Program-made: the position numbers and the translations under genes
Notes under the pieces: model-generated
Seen by the model: the letters and a program-made list of their open reading frames with translations, nothing else
What the model was told of the DNA's origin: nothing
Database searches by the model: none
DNA from: Bacteroidota bacterium
GTDB taxonomy: Bacteria; Bacteroidota; Bacteroidia; Chitinophagales; JADIYW01
Direction of reading: 5' to 3'
DNA: 64,000 nucleotides
Assembly: GCA_963169645.1 (NCBI GenBank)
Contig: CAUJCO010000006.1
Span: 196,096 to 260,095 of the forward strand
Shown: one piece after another, positions 8,228 to 19,145 of the stretch
How the letters are laid out: each line of letters begins with the position of its first letter
Position numbering within the stretch: position 1 is the stretch's first letter

Positions 8228-9484
8228 TTATTTTCCGGCTTTATGCCCGGAAATAGTGTAATACAATATGTATAGATAACACGGAATCATCATTAAATAA
8301 GCTGTTTGATTATTGCCAATCAATTGAGATATTTTTCCATAAAGTGGCGGTAAAATGGCACCACCAACAATTCCCATTATTAAAAATGCCGATCCAATTT
8401 TAGTAAATCTTCCTAAGCCATCAATGGCTAATGGCCAAATTGCAGGCCACATTACTGCATTTGAGAATCCTAATAACATAAAGCTGATAATGGCAACTTG
8501 TCCACTTGTAAATACAGCCAATAAAACCAATAACATACTGAGTATGGTTAAAAATAGCATGGCTTTTTGTTGGGATATGTATTTGGGTATAGCGATGATA
8601 TTAAAAATATAACCACCCAATAAGGCATAACCGGTATATGTCGGAAAATTTTTGGCAACATCTAATTTGTAACCTAAATGCTCGCCAAAGTTGGCAAATG
8701 TATCGTAGCTGATTACTTCAACACCAACATAAAAAAAGATGGCTAAAGCACCTAACAATAAATGTGGAAATTGAAATATGCTGGTTTTGTTTGTTGATTT
8801 TTCTGAGTCAATGTTTGTTTCTTCTTCATGTACTTCCGGCATCTTAATAAAGAAAATAGCAATTGCTAAAACAAGCAATACAATAGCCAAAATTGTATAA
8901 GGTTGTATAACTCGAGCAGCCAATGTGTCTAATTCTGCAGCTTTTTCTGTGGCATTAAGTGTCAGTAATTTTTCTTTAATTTGATCCGCATTTTTTAAGG
9001 CAATTGAACCTAAAACATAAATAGCACAAATACCGGCTATTTTATTGCAAATTCCCATAATAGAAATTCGCTGTGCTGCACTTTCTAACGGGCCTAAAAC
9101 CGTAACAAACGGATTGGCGGCCGTTTGCAATAAGGCTAAACCTGTACCAATAATAAATAATCCGAATAAAAATAAATTATATGTTCTGGTTTGAGCTGCC
9201 GGAATAAATAAAATTGCACCAACTGCCATAATAAATAACCCGACAGACATTCCATTTTTAAATCCTGTTTTTTTCAAGATAATAGACGATGGAATTGCCA
9301 TGATGAAATAGGCAGCAAAAAATGCAGTAGCTACATAGTATTGTTGTGTGTCATTTAATTCGCACGCTATTTTTAGATAAGGAATTAAAGTGCCATTTGC
9401 CCAAGTTATAAATCCAAAAATGAAAAACAAAATACCGATAATACTTATCTGATAGGATACAGAAACATTTTTTTCATTTGACAT
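8228..9484 (-). CDS. Sugar MFS transporter, FucP/GluP family
   Basis: A 418-residue major facilitator protein with about twelve hydrophobic segments. It resembles the L-fucose:proton symporter and glucose/galactose transporter branch: FFIFGFITWANGTLIPYLK in helix 1, the charged residues of that segment's end, and GLALLQTAANPFVTVLGP in helices 4-5, which is typical of FucP-like proteins. It should import a hexose or related sugar with protons across the inner membrane; the substrate is not predictable. The frame extends to 9514, but the ATG at 9484 (MSNEKNVS) places the first helix at the usual distance. Its genomic partner pyrC does not suggest a sugar. A galactokinase gene is 17 kb away, too far to be informative. 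Confidence 0.85.
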   Translation of the reverse strand: MSNEKNVSVSYQISIIGILFFIFGFITWANGTLIPYLKIACELNDTQQYYVATAFFAAYFIMAIPSSIILKKTGFKNGMSVGLFIMAVGAILFIPAAQTRTYNLFLFGLFIIGTGLALLQTAANPFVTVLGPLESAAQRISIMGICNKIAGICAIYVLGSIALKNADQIKEKLLTLNATEKAAELDTLAARVIQPYTILAIVLLVLAIAIFFIKMPEVHEEETNIDSEKSTNKTSIFQFPHLLLGALAIFFYVGVEVISYDTFANFGEHLGYKLDVAKNFPTYTGYALLGGYIFNIIAIPKYISQQKAMLFLTILSMLLVLLAVFTSGQVAIISFMLLGFSNAVMWPAIWPLAIDGLGRFTKIGSAFLIMGIVGGAILPPLYGKISQLIGNNQTAYLMMIPCYLYILYYTISGHKAGK

Positions 9485-9610
9485 ATACTGATTTTTAAGT
9501 TTAATAATACACAATATACTAACAAGATAAAATATGCAGCATGTATTTGCTAAAAATGTTTTAATTTAACTGCATTTCCTTATATTTACAACGAATTACG
9601 CCACTTTAGA

Positions 9611-11329
9611 ATGAGAAAACAACTTATTACGTTCTGCCTTTTATTTTCTACAATTATCCTGTCAGCACAAGGTACTTATATTCCAATTGGTTCAGAGACG
9701 AATTCTTATTTACAACGATTGGAAATTAAAACGGGTTTAGTAAAAGGATTTCATACGGCAAATCGTCCGTATGATAGAAAGATGGTGGTAGATTACATCA
9801 ACGGTATTGATTCTTTAAGCGATATGGATTCTGATGATTTGACGAAAATTGATAACGAAAACATTAGCTACATCTATAAAGATAATTTTGAATTTGACGA
9901 TGAACATACAGAGATAAATGATAATCCTAAATTGAAGTTTCTGTATAAACATCCGGCACACCTTATTAGTGCTAAAGTACCGCACTTCGCTATCTCTGTT
10001 GATCCGGCAATTCAAATTCGCTTAGGTGGTTCATTTAAAGATGAACCTGGAACGAAGAAAGATAAATTCAAATATCTAACCTCTAAAGGATTTGAAATTA
10101 GAGGTCAGGTGGATGATATTTTTGGTTTTTATGCAATGTTTTTGTCAGAGCAAGGAAATTTTCCAAATTATATTGAAAACTATATCGACCAATCGAAAAC
10201 GCCGCCGGGTGCAGGCTACTGGAAAGAGTATAAAAGAGGTGGATATGATTATTTCTTAGCAAAAGGATATGTTACTATTTCGCCGAGCAAACATTTTCAC
10301 ATGCAGTTTGGATATGATAATAATTTTATTGGTGATGGCATTCGTTCTATGTTTTTATCCGACTTTGGTGCAAATTATATGTTCTTGAAGTTAAACACCA
10401 ACGTATGGAAATTTAATTACCAAAATATTTTTGCTGAGCTGACAAAATATTATCCAAGAGGTGCAGATAGATTGCTTACTAAAAAATATATGGCAATGCA
10501 TCATCTAAGTGTCAATCTTACCAAAAATGTAAACATTGGTATTTTTGAAAGTGTGATGTTCCGTCGTGAAAACACATTTGAATTACAATATCTGAATCCG
10601 GTTATTTTCTATCGTTCTATCGAGCAAGCATTAGGCTCTCCGGATAACGCCTTTATCGGTTTTGATTTTAAAATCAATATTCCGAAACATGTTCAAATTT
10701 ATTCTCAATTATTGTTGGATGAATTCAATTTCAGCAAAGAATTTAGTACACCCGGAAAAAGCAAAATTTATAGCTTGTTTCATCCAAGAAAATGGTGGGG
10801 CAATAAATTTGCTGCTCAGTTAGGTATTAAATATATTGATGCATTCGGTGTCGATCATCTCGACTTGCAATTAGAAGCCAATATGGCTCGACCTTACACG
10901 TATTCACATTATGATACGGTAACATCTTGGACGCACTACAACCAACCATTGGCGCATCCGTTAGGTGCAAATTTTAAAGAAATTATCTTCCAAGTTAAAT
11001 ACCAACCAATTCAACAATTTTATTTCTCATCTCGTTTTATTTATGCTAATAAAGGAGAGGATGATGATACCACGAACTGGGGCGGAAATCCACTCAAAGT
11101 ATATGGTACGTTTGAAAGAGAATTTGGAAATACTACCGGTCAAGGTGTAAAATCCAAAACATTTTATGTTGATTTTATTGCAACTTATGAACCTTGGCAC
11201 AATGTATTCATTGATTTAACGTATGTATATCGCAAAAAGAAAAGCCAGGAAATTGCACGAAATATGCAAACACATTTCTTGAATTTAAGTTTACGTTGGA
11301 GTATTCCGTATAGACGCTACGATTTCTAA
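9611..11329 (+). CDS. Outer-membrane beta-barrel protein, Wzi/capsule-assembly-like
   Basis: A 572-residue secreted protein. A short signal peptide (about residues 1-19, ending LSAQG) is followed by alternating-hydrophobicity strands to the end. The C-terminus (LRWSIPYRRYDF) ends in an aromatic residue, as in outer-membrane barrels. The N-terminal stretch NRPYDRKMVVDYI and the central LQYLNPVIFYRSIEQ with nearby GFDFKINIPKHVQIYSQ resemble Bacteroidota proteins annotated as Wzi-like capsule assembly proteins. Wzi binds surface polysaccharide in the outer membrane, but such a role here is inferred. No capsule genes are adjacent; glycerol kinase follows. The barrel assignment is firmer than the Wzi one. 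Confidence 0.6.
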   Translation: MRKQLITFCLLFSTIILSAQGTYIPIGSETNSYLQRLEIKTGLVKGFHTANRPYDRKMVVDYINGIDSLSDMDSDDLTKIDNENISYIYKDNFEFDDEHTEINDNPKLKFLYKHPAHLISAKVPHFAISVDPAIQIRLGGSFKDEPGTKKDKFKYLTSKGFEIRGQVDDIFGFYAMFLSEQGNFPNYIENYIDQSKTPPGAGYWKEYKRGGYDYFLAKGYVTISPSKHFHMQFGYDNNFIGDGIRSMFLSDFGANYMFLKLNTNVWKFNYQNIFAELTKYYPRGADRLLTKKYMAMHHLSVNLTKNVNIGIFESVMFRRENTFELQYLNPVIFYRSIEQALGSPDNAFIGFDFKINIPKHVQIYSQLLLDEFNFSKEFSTPGKSKIYSLFHPRKWWGNKFAAQLGIKYIDAFGVDHLDLQLEANMARPYTYSHYDTVTSWTHYNQPLAHPLGANFKEIIFQVKYQPIQQFYFSSRFIYANKGEDDDTTNWGGNPLKVYGTFEREFGNTTGQGVKSKTFYVDFIATYEPWHNVFIDLTYVYRKKKSQEIARNMQTHFLNLSLRWSIPYRRYDF

Positions 11330-11353
11330 TAAAAAGAATAATTGCAGTTCTAA

Positions 11354-12883
<1,530 letters not shown>

Positions 12884-12952
12884 TGTTAATTTATAAACAT
12901 ACAATTATAGATTTGTTAAAATTGAAGATGAAAATAATCCGACTTTCTGCTT

Positions 12953-12960
12953 TATTTTTG
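12953..12960 (+). promoter_or_regulatory. -7 box of the first small lipoprotein gene
   Basis: TATTTTTG matches the Bacteroidota -7 consensus and lies 23 bases before the ATG at 12984. The same box occurs at nearly the same distance before the paralogue at 13303. Confidence 0.6.
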
Positions 12961-12983
12961 CTTTCAAATTAAACCAAAGTAAA

Positions 12984-13178
12984 ATGAAAAAATTATTCGT
13001 ATTGTTCGCAGCTGCTACACTTTTCGTAGGTGTTCAAGCTTGCAAAAACCAAGCAACTGAAGAAGCTGCTACTGAAGAAACAACTGAAGTTACAACTGAA
13101 GTTCCTGCTGATTCTACAGCTACTGCTGTAGTTGATTCAGCTGCTGCTCCAGCTGCTGATACAGCTGCTGCTCACTAA
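12984..13178 (+). CDS. Small Ala/Thr/Glu-rich lipoprotein, copy 1
   Basis: A 64-residue protein: a hydrophobic signal (1-19) ending in GVQAC, a plausible lipobox with C20 as the lipidated cysteine, followed by a low-complexity tail of Ala, Thr, Glu, Val and Asp (EEAATEETTEV and DSAAAPAADTAAA). There is no catalytic motif. It resembles short surface or periplasmic lipoproteins of unknown role. It has its own promoter-like box and is closed by an intrinsic terminator. The first 28 residues are nearly identical to the next gene's product, so the pair is a tandem duplication. Function unknown. Confidence 0.75.
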   Translation: MKKLFVLFAAATLFVGVQACKNQATEEAATEETTEVTTEVPADSTATAVVDSAAAPAADTAAAH

Positions 13179-13198
13179 TCGGTTGAAACCAGATTATA

Positions 13199-13226
13199 AA
13201 GGCTTCCTTTCGGAAGCCTTTTTTTG
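13199..13226 (+). terminator. Terminator after lipoprotein copy 1
   Basis: The stem AAGGCTTCC (13199-13207) pairs with 13212-13220 across a TTTC loop and is followed by a run of T. It separates the two duplicated genes into independent units. Confidence 0.9.
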
Positions 13227-13273
13227 TTGACAAATTTTAACAAATTGTTACTTGGATATTTACTCAAATCCTT

Positions 13274-13281
13274 TATTTTTG
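13274..13281 (+). promoter_or_regulatory. -7 box of the second small lipoprotein gene
   Basis: TATTTTTG lies 21 bases before the ATG at 13303, the same element and nearly the same spacing as in front of copy 1. Confidence 0.6.
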
Positions 13282-13302
13282 TATCAACTAAACCAATTTA
13301 AA

Positions 13303-13563
13303 ATGAAAAAATTATTTGTATTGTTCGCAGCTGCTACACTTTTCATTGGTGTGCAAGCTTGCAAAAACCAAGCAACCGAAGAAGCTACTGAAGAAGTAAC
13401 TGAAGCAACTGAAGCCGTTGGCGAAGCGGTAACTGAAACAGCTACTGCTGCTGCAGATTCTACTGCTGCTGCTGCAAGTACTGTAGTAGATGCTGCTAAA
13501 GATGCTGCTGCTGGTGCAGTAGATAAAGCTGCTGATGCTGCTAAAGATGCTATCAAAAAATAA
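13303..13563 (+). CDS. Small Ala-rich lipoprotein, copy 2
   Basis: An 86-residue paralogue of the preceding gene. It has the same signal and GVQAC lipobox (C20) and the same KNQATEEA start of the mature part, but a longer tail with repeating AADAAKDA-like units that should form an amphipathic helix. The frame is open from 13252, but that start would lie upstream of the -7 box. The ATG at 13303 matches copy 1 exactly. The tail resembles apolipoprotein-like or LEA-like helical low-complexity sequence. Function unknown. Identical signal sequences with divergent tails suggest recent duplication followed by slippage in the Ala-coding repeats. Confidence 0.75.
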   Translation: MKKLFVLFAAATLFIGVQACKNQATEEATEEVTEATEAVGEAVTETATAAADSTAAAASTVVDAAKDAAAGAVDKAADAAKDAIKK

Positions 13564-13580
13564 TTTTTCGAAAGCAACCA

Positions 13581-13613
13581 AAGAAAGTCCCGAGTATTCG
13601 GGACTTTCTTTTT
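13581..13613 (+). terminator. Terminator after lipoprotein copy 2
   Basis: A perfect 13-bp stem, AAGAAAGTCCCGA (13581-13593) with 13598-13610, carries a GTAT loop and is followed by a T-run. Confidence 0.9.
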
Positions 13614-13770
13614 TTATATTTATTCAATAATTGATTGCTACTTACCCAAGTCGCTTCTAATTATTAGTTTTTTCCTGCGATAAATTGCGGTTATTATCTG
13701 TTTTTTATTTTTATTAGGATAATAATTTCTAAGAAAATTAATCTTATTTTCGTTCAACAAATCAACATAA

Positions 13771-14763
13771 ATGAAAGCAGAAATAAAAAAAATATACGAA
13801 GCACACGTTGCATTTGAATTGCAACAATTTGATAAGAAACACCTGAAAGCAAACATTAAAGAAGAAATTAGTGCTGCGTGGAAATGGTTGGATACCGTAA
13901 AATTAAATCAAGTTGCTTCTGTTGACGAAGTAATCGCATTTCAAGAACGTAATATCAAAAACAGAAAACTAACCAAACATCAAAAAGAATATATAGTAGA
14001 TTTATCAAATTCTATACATCAATTAGCATTAAAAAGTAAACACACCGTTGCTGATTTTTTAGATAAAGAATCGTTTGATGATATAGCTGATAAAATTATA
14101 GAGCAACGCGAAGTACGTGAGAAAATTATTCGCGATATCGTACATAATCCATTCTATGGTGAAATGCTTGCTGATACTTTATATGATGGTATCAAATCAT
14201 TCGCAGCACAAAGCGGACCGAGCAATGAATCCGTAGGTGGTTCCTTGTTTAATATTGGAAAAGGCTTGTTAGGTGCAGCATTATCCGGTGTTTCAGATAC
14301 GATAGATAAAAATATTCGAAAATTTATTGCGGATAACTTGCAAAAAACAATTGCGAAAAGTGAGCAAACTTTAAAAGATAAATTAAACGATGCTCAGTTG
14401 CGTAAAATGTCAAAAGGTATTTGGAAAAAATTAGAAGAAACAAAAGTTAAAGAGCTTGCTAAAGGTGTAAAATTAACAGATAAGGATAGAAGTGCAATTT
14501 TAGCATCGGTAGAAAAAGCAGTACATACAGCCATACAAACAGAAGCTGTTGCTGATTTGAATGAACATGTATTAAATCATTTCTTCGAACACTCTGCAGA
14601 GAAATCTATTGTTCAAATTTTGGAAGATAACGACATTACCGAAAAAATTGTAATTAAAGAAGCAGAAGAATTTTTAATTCCGTATGTGGAAGTCGCTATT
14701 AAAGATGGTTTTCTTAAAGAACGAATTGAAGTTCGTTTAGGAAAATTTTATGCCACTTTATAA
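13771..14763 (+). CDS. Hypothetical helical protein of 330 aa
   Basis: I do not recognise this gene. The product is 330 residues, highly charged and predicted almost wholly helical, without a signal peptide. Around residues 155-175 a Gly/Ala-rich stretch (GGSLFNIGKGLLGAALSG) could be a membrane-interacting or hinge segment between an N-terminal half (1-150) and a C-terminal half that looks like coiled coil (190-240) plus another helical block. There are no cysteines and no catalytic signature. It is a single-gene unit: a terminator precedes it, and a terminator shared with the convergent lipoprotein gene follows. The start ATG is preceded by a weak -7 match (TATTTTCG, about 13753). A cytoplasmic structural or membrane-associated role is only a guess. 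Confidence 0.8.
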   Translation: MKAEIKKIYEAHVAFELQQFDKKHLKANIKEEISAAWKWLDTVKLNQVASVDEVIAFQERNIKNRKLTKHQKEYIVDLSNSIHQLALKSKHTVADFLDKESFDDIADKIIEQREVREKIIRDIVHNPFYGEMLADTLYDGIKSFAAQSGPSNESVGGSLFNIGKGLLGAALSGVSDTIDKNIRKFIADNLQKTIAKSEQTLKDKLNDAQLRKMSKGIWKKLEETKVKELAKGVKLTDKDRSAILASVEKAVHTAIQTEAVADLNEHVLNHFFEHSAEKSIVQILEDNDITEKIVIKEAEEFLIPYVEVAIKDGFLKERIEVRLGKFYATL

Positions 14764-14786
14764 GTTGATAAAAATATAGAAATAAA

Positions 14787-14815
14787 AAGGCTGTCCTTCG
14801 AGACAGCCTTTTTTT
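14787..14815. terminator. Bidirectional terminator between the 330-aa protein and a lipoprotein gene
   Basis: The stem AAGGCTGTC (14787-14795) pairs with 14802-14810 across the loop CTTCGA. A-runs precede it and T-runs follow it, which suits the two convergent genes. Confidence 0.88.
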
Positions 14816-14833
14816 ATTTTTTGATTAGAAAAT

Positions 14834-15517
14834 TTATCGTGCATACACACCATTCGGAGACACAACGGCACCCGGTCCGCCGGTAATTCCAATTGGTGGT
14901 ATTATTATATTTACGGCTTTACCATCGACTTTTAAACTTACTTTTCCAACGGCACATTCTACACCTTGTTGATGAAAAGGAGGCATTTGTGCAGGTGCTC
15001 TGTTAATTAAATACGGTGCACCGATTTCTGTCATTTCTACTTCAAAAACGTGTCCGCTGGTTGTAACTTTTGCGGTTGCTTTATCACTGGTATATTGAAT
15101 ATCAAAAGCAGCCTCTAATACGGGTGCTTTCTCAAACGGTGTACCGGCAAATATTTTTGGTCCAAAGTAAGCACCTACTTTTTTATCCGTGCTTACAAAG
15201 CCCATTACAACAGGAGGTTTGGTGGCATCCGGTTGGTATAATATCATTCCACTTGGTGCGTTACCAACAGGCGTATTTACCATTCGAGCAACGTGAACGA
15301 TGACGTTTGGCATTTTAAAACTTGTGTCTGTAACCGCTGCCACATCAACACCGCCTTCCCAACTCATCCAAGATTGTACCGTTGGATTATGGACACTTTT
15401 TGTAGCGTCATTTGATGTAATATTTGTTGTTTCGGGTGTTGTTTCTGCTGATGATTTTGGTTTGCAGGCAACCATAATGAGCGTTGCCAGCATAAATAAA
15501 AATAAGCTGTTTTTCAT
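14834..15517 (-). CDS. Predicted lipoprotein of unknown function (227 aa)
   Basis: A 227-residue exported protein: hydrophobic signal 1-17 with lipobox MVAC (C18), then a Thr/Ser-rich linker (20-45) and a compact domain of mostly beta character (about 48-227) with many Gly and Pro residues, for example PPFHQQGVECAVGKV and IPPIGITGGPGAVV. C18 aside, there is one cysteine near residue 189. I see no known enzyme motif. It probably faces the periplasm or the cell surface. It lies downstream of pyrG on the same strand but has its own -7 box, so co-transcription is not required. Confidence 0.75.
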   Translation of the reverse strand: MKNSLFLFMLATLIMVACKPKSSAETTPETTNITSNDATKSVHNPTVQSWMSWEGGVDVAAVTDTSFKMPNVIVHVARMVNTPVGNAPSGMILYQPDATKPPVVMGFVSTDKKVGAYFGPKIFAGTPFEKAPVLEAAFDIQYTSDKATAKVTTSGHVFEVEMTEIGAPYLINRAPAQMPPFHQQGVECAVGKVSLKVDGKAVNIIIPPIGITGGPGAVVSPNGVYAR

Positions 15518-15563
15518 TGTATTGATTTTAGTTTTTGAATGAATTGATACATTGAAATTAATT

Positions 15564-15571
15564 CAAAAATA
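15564..15571 (-). promoter_or_regulatory. -7 box of the 227-aa lipoprotein gene
   Basis: The minus strand reads TATTTTTG, 46 bases before the ATG at 15517, which leaves a leader of about 42 bases. Confidence 0.55.
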
Positions 15572-15617
15572 AAATCATTTAAATACCCATTTCGTGGTAG
15601 AAGTATCTATGTAATAA

Positions 15618-17225
<1,608 letters not shown>

Positions 17226-17291
17226 TTATGGATTGTAAAGTTAAGCCATAATTCGAATATTTCCATTTTTAAATTCGATTGTGAACAAAAA

Positions 17292-17903
17292 TTAATACTG
17301 TTCGTCTCGAACTTTATATACAAAATCTTGATTTCCTATTTTGTAACGGAAGAATAAAGGATGTTTGTCTTCGTCTAAAACTTCAAATGCAAATAACTTA
17401 GCTCGGATAAAATCTCTACTTGGCATGGCTTCATTCAAAAATCGATTGATATAGCTCGTATCCATTGCGGAAGAGTCTGTTTGCATATAATAAATTTTTA
17501 AAGCAGAAAGCTGTTTGGGATAACGATAAGTGGAATCTTCATTACTTAAATAACAACTATTGGTAAATGCTGCAGCATTAAAAGTGGTGTTACTTGGATT
17601 GTCAATTCCGATGTCAAAAATATAATAGTTTATGCCTTCTCCAAAATTTCCTTTTTCATCTTTAATATGGTATTTAATGACATCAAACAACGTAATAATG
17701 GCATCGTTGGTTTTGCTTTGAACTAGATGTTGATCTTTGTACGCTTTTTCTATTTTGTATTTATAACGAGCTTCTTTGAGTTGTTCATACGTAATACCTT
17801 TTGGTACTTCTATTTCATCTTCTTTTTGATTAAAATAATTACACGATACATTTACAAAAATAATGGTGCAACAAATTATACCTATTTTAATTATTCGATT
17901 CAT
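17292..17903 (-). CDS. Predicted lipoprotein of unknown function (203 aa)
   Basis: A 203-residue exported protein with an N-terminal hydrophobic signal and the lipobox VNVSC (C21), followed by acidic residues (NQKEDEIE) and a domain of mixed helix and strand. There is no recognisable motif. It begins 9 bases after the stop of the RlmL-like gene, so the two are probably one transcript. Residues 40-200 contain several aromatic and charged segments but no conserved cysteine pairs. Its genetic linkage to an rRNA methyltransferase does not suggest a shared function. Unknown. Confidence 0.7.
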   Translation of the reverse strand: MNRIIKIGIICCTIIFVNVSCNYFNQKEDEIEVPKGITYEQLKEARYKYKIEKAYKDQHLVQSKTNDAIITLFDVIKYHIKDEKGNFGEGINYYIFDIGIDNPSNTTFNAAAFTNSCYLSNEDSTYRYPKQLSALKIYYMQTDSSAMDTSYINRFLNEAMPSRDFIRAKLFAFEVLDEDKHPLFFRYKIGNQDFVYKVRDEQY

Positions 17904-17912
17904 TGGTTATGG

Positions 17913-19100
17913 TTATTCGTTCGGTGATGTATCTTGGTTTGTAGTTTTTGGTTTTCGTTTGCTGCCTTCATACATCTCATATAAATTGAAAATACAATCT
18001 AATTTTCCATTTATTAAAGCGTATTTTTTAAAAGGTTTTAAACCAATATTTTTCAATGCTTCTATGTCACTGGAGATAATACCGCAAGTGTATCCGGTAA
18101 AGTGTTCTTTGAAGGCAGTGCCAATTTGTTTGTAAAGCCTATCTATTTCATGTGTTTGCATACGCTCACCATACGGTGGATTGATGATGAGTGTGCCTTT
18201 TCCCATTGGCGGAATAACCTTTTGAATGCTGGATTCTCGAACTTCAATAATGGAGTTGTACCCGGCTTTTTTGACATTAGTTTGTGTGGTAAAAATGGAC
18301 TTTTTACTATTGTCCGAGCCAATAATTTTATACGGAAATTTTGTTATTTTTTGTTCTAATTCTGTACAGATGTCATTATACAAACTTTTGTCGTAGTTTT
18401 TCCAATGTTTAAAACAAAAATAAGTTCTATCTAAATTGGGCGCTTTATTTATTGCCATCGAAGCAGCTTCAAGTACAATGGTTCCACTACCGCACATAGC
18501 ATCTATAAAATGCGATTGTTTATCCCATTTACTCAACAAAACTAAGCCGGCAGCCAATACTTCATTAATTGGTGCAATTGTTTGTTCGATACGGTTGCCT
18601 CGTTGATGCAAGGATGTTCCGGAACTATCTAAGGAAACGGTTACTTGGTTTCTGTAAATATGTAAATTGAAAAGGATATCCGGTTTCTCCGTATTCACGT
18701 CCGGTCTTTTTCCTTTATGTAAATTTCTAAATCGATCACAAATGGCATCTTTTAATTTTAAAGAAGCAAACTGCGAATGTTTAAAATATTCAGATTGAAT
18801 GGTAAAGTCGATAGCAAAACTTTGGTCGATATTGAAAAAATCTTCCCAGCTGATGCGACTGGCAAAGTTGTATAAATCTTCCGGTGAGTTGGATTCAAAT
18901 TCAAAAACAGGCACCAATACTTTCAAGCATGTACGTAATTCTAAATTGCATCGATACAATAATTCCAAATTATAATCGCACACAACAGCACGTTTAATAA
19001 CTTGAATGTTTTGAGCATTCAAAGTTTGTAACTCCTCAGCTAAAACCTGCTCTAACCCTTGAAATGTTTTGCAGATAATTTTGGTCTCAAAAATGTTCAC
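17913..19100 (-). CDS. THUMP-domain RNA methyltransferase, RlmL-like
   Basis: A 395-residue SAM-dependent methyltransferase. The N-terminal part (about 1-160) has the THUMP-type RNA-binding arrangement of the RlmL/YcbY and TrmN family. The C-terminal part has SAM motif I-like FIDAMCGSGTIVLEAA and the N6/N2-methyltransferase motif NPPYGERM. E. coli RlmL makes m2G2445 in 23S rRNA, and this protein corresponds to its N-terminal half only, without the RlmK domain, as is common outside the gammaproteobacteria. The start codon is GTG at 19100. It is chosen because a perfect -7 box TAACTTTG ends exactly four bases before it, the spacing seen in other leaderless genes here. Confidence 0.85.
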   Translation of the reverse strand: MNIFETKIICKTFQGLEQVLAEELQTLNAQNIQVIKRAVVCDYNLELLYRCNLELRTCLKVLVPVFEFESNSPEDLYNFASRISWEDFFNIDQSFAIDFTIQSEYFKHSQFASLKLKDAICDRFRNLHKGKRPDVNTEKPDILFNLHIYRNQVTVSLDSSGTSLHQRGNRIEQTIAPINEVLAAGLVLLSKWDKQSHFIDAMCGSGTIVLEAASMAINKAPNLDRTYFCFKHWKNYDKSLYNDICTELEQKITKFPYKIIGSDNSKKSIFTTQTNVKKAGYNSIIEVRESSIQKVIPPMGKGTLIINPPYGERMQTHEIDRLYKQIGTAFKEHFTGYTCGIISSDIEALKNIGLKPFKKYALINGKLDCIFNLYEMYEGSKRKPKTTNQDTSPNE

Positions 19101-19104
19101 ATTA

Positions 19105-19112
19105 CAAAGTTA
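19105..19112 (-). promoter_or_regulatory. -7 box of the RlmL-like gene (leaderless, GTG start)
   Basis: The minus strand reads TAACTTTG, then TAAT, then the GTG at 19100. It lies back to back with the box of the divergent gene at 19146, with only 45 bp between the two start codons. Confidence 0.72.
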
Positions 19113-19133
19113 CACTTTCTACTTTCATTTTTT

Positions 19134-19141
19134 TATATTTA
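19134..19141 (+). promoter_or_regulatory. -7 box of the 254-aa protein gene (leaderless)
   Basis: TATATTTA (7 of 8 to TAnnTTTG) is followed by TAGT and the ATG at 19146. The four-base spacing repeats the leaderless pattern and decides the start over an upstream in-frame codon. Confidence 0.6.
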
Positions 19142-19145
19142 TAGT

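Noticed and set aside
13284..13581. Long open frames on the minus strand over the second Ala-rich lipoprotein gene
   Set aside because: The Ala-rich GCT/GCA repeats of the plus-strand gene create stop-free antisense frames with low-complexity Ser/Ala products; no promoter or family match.
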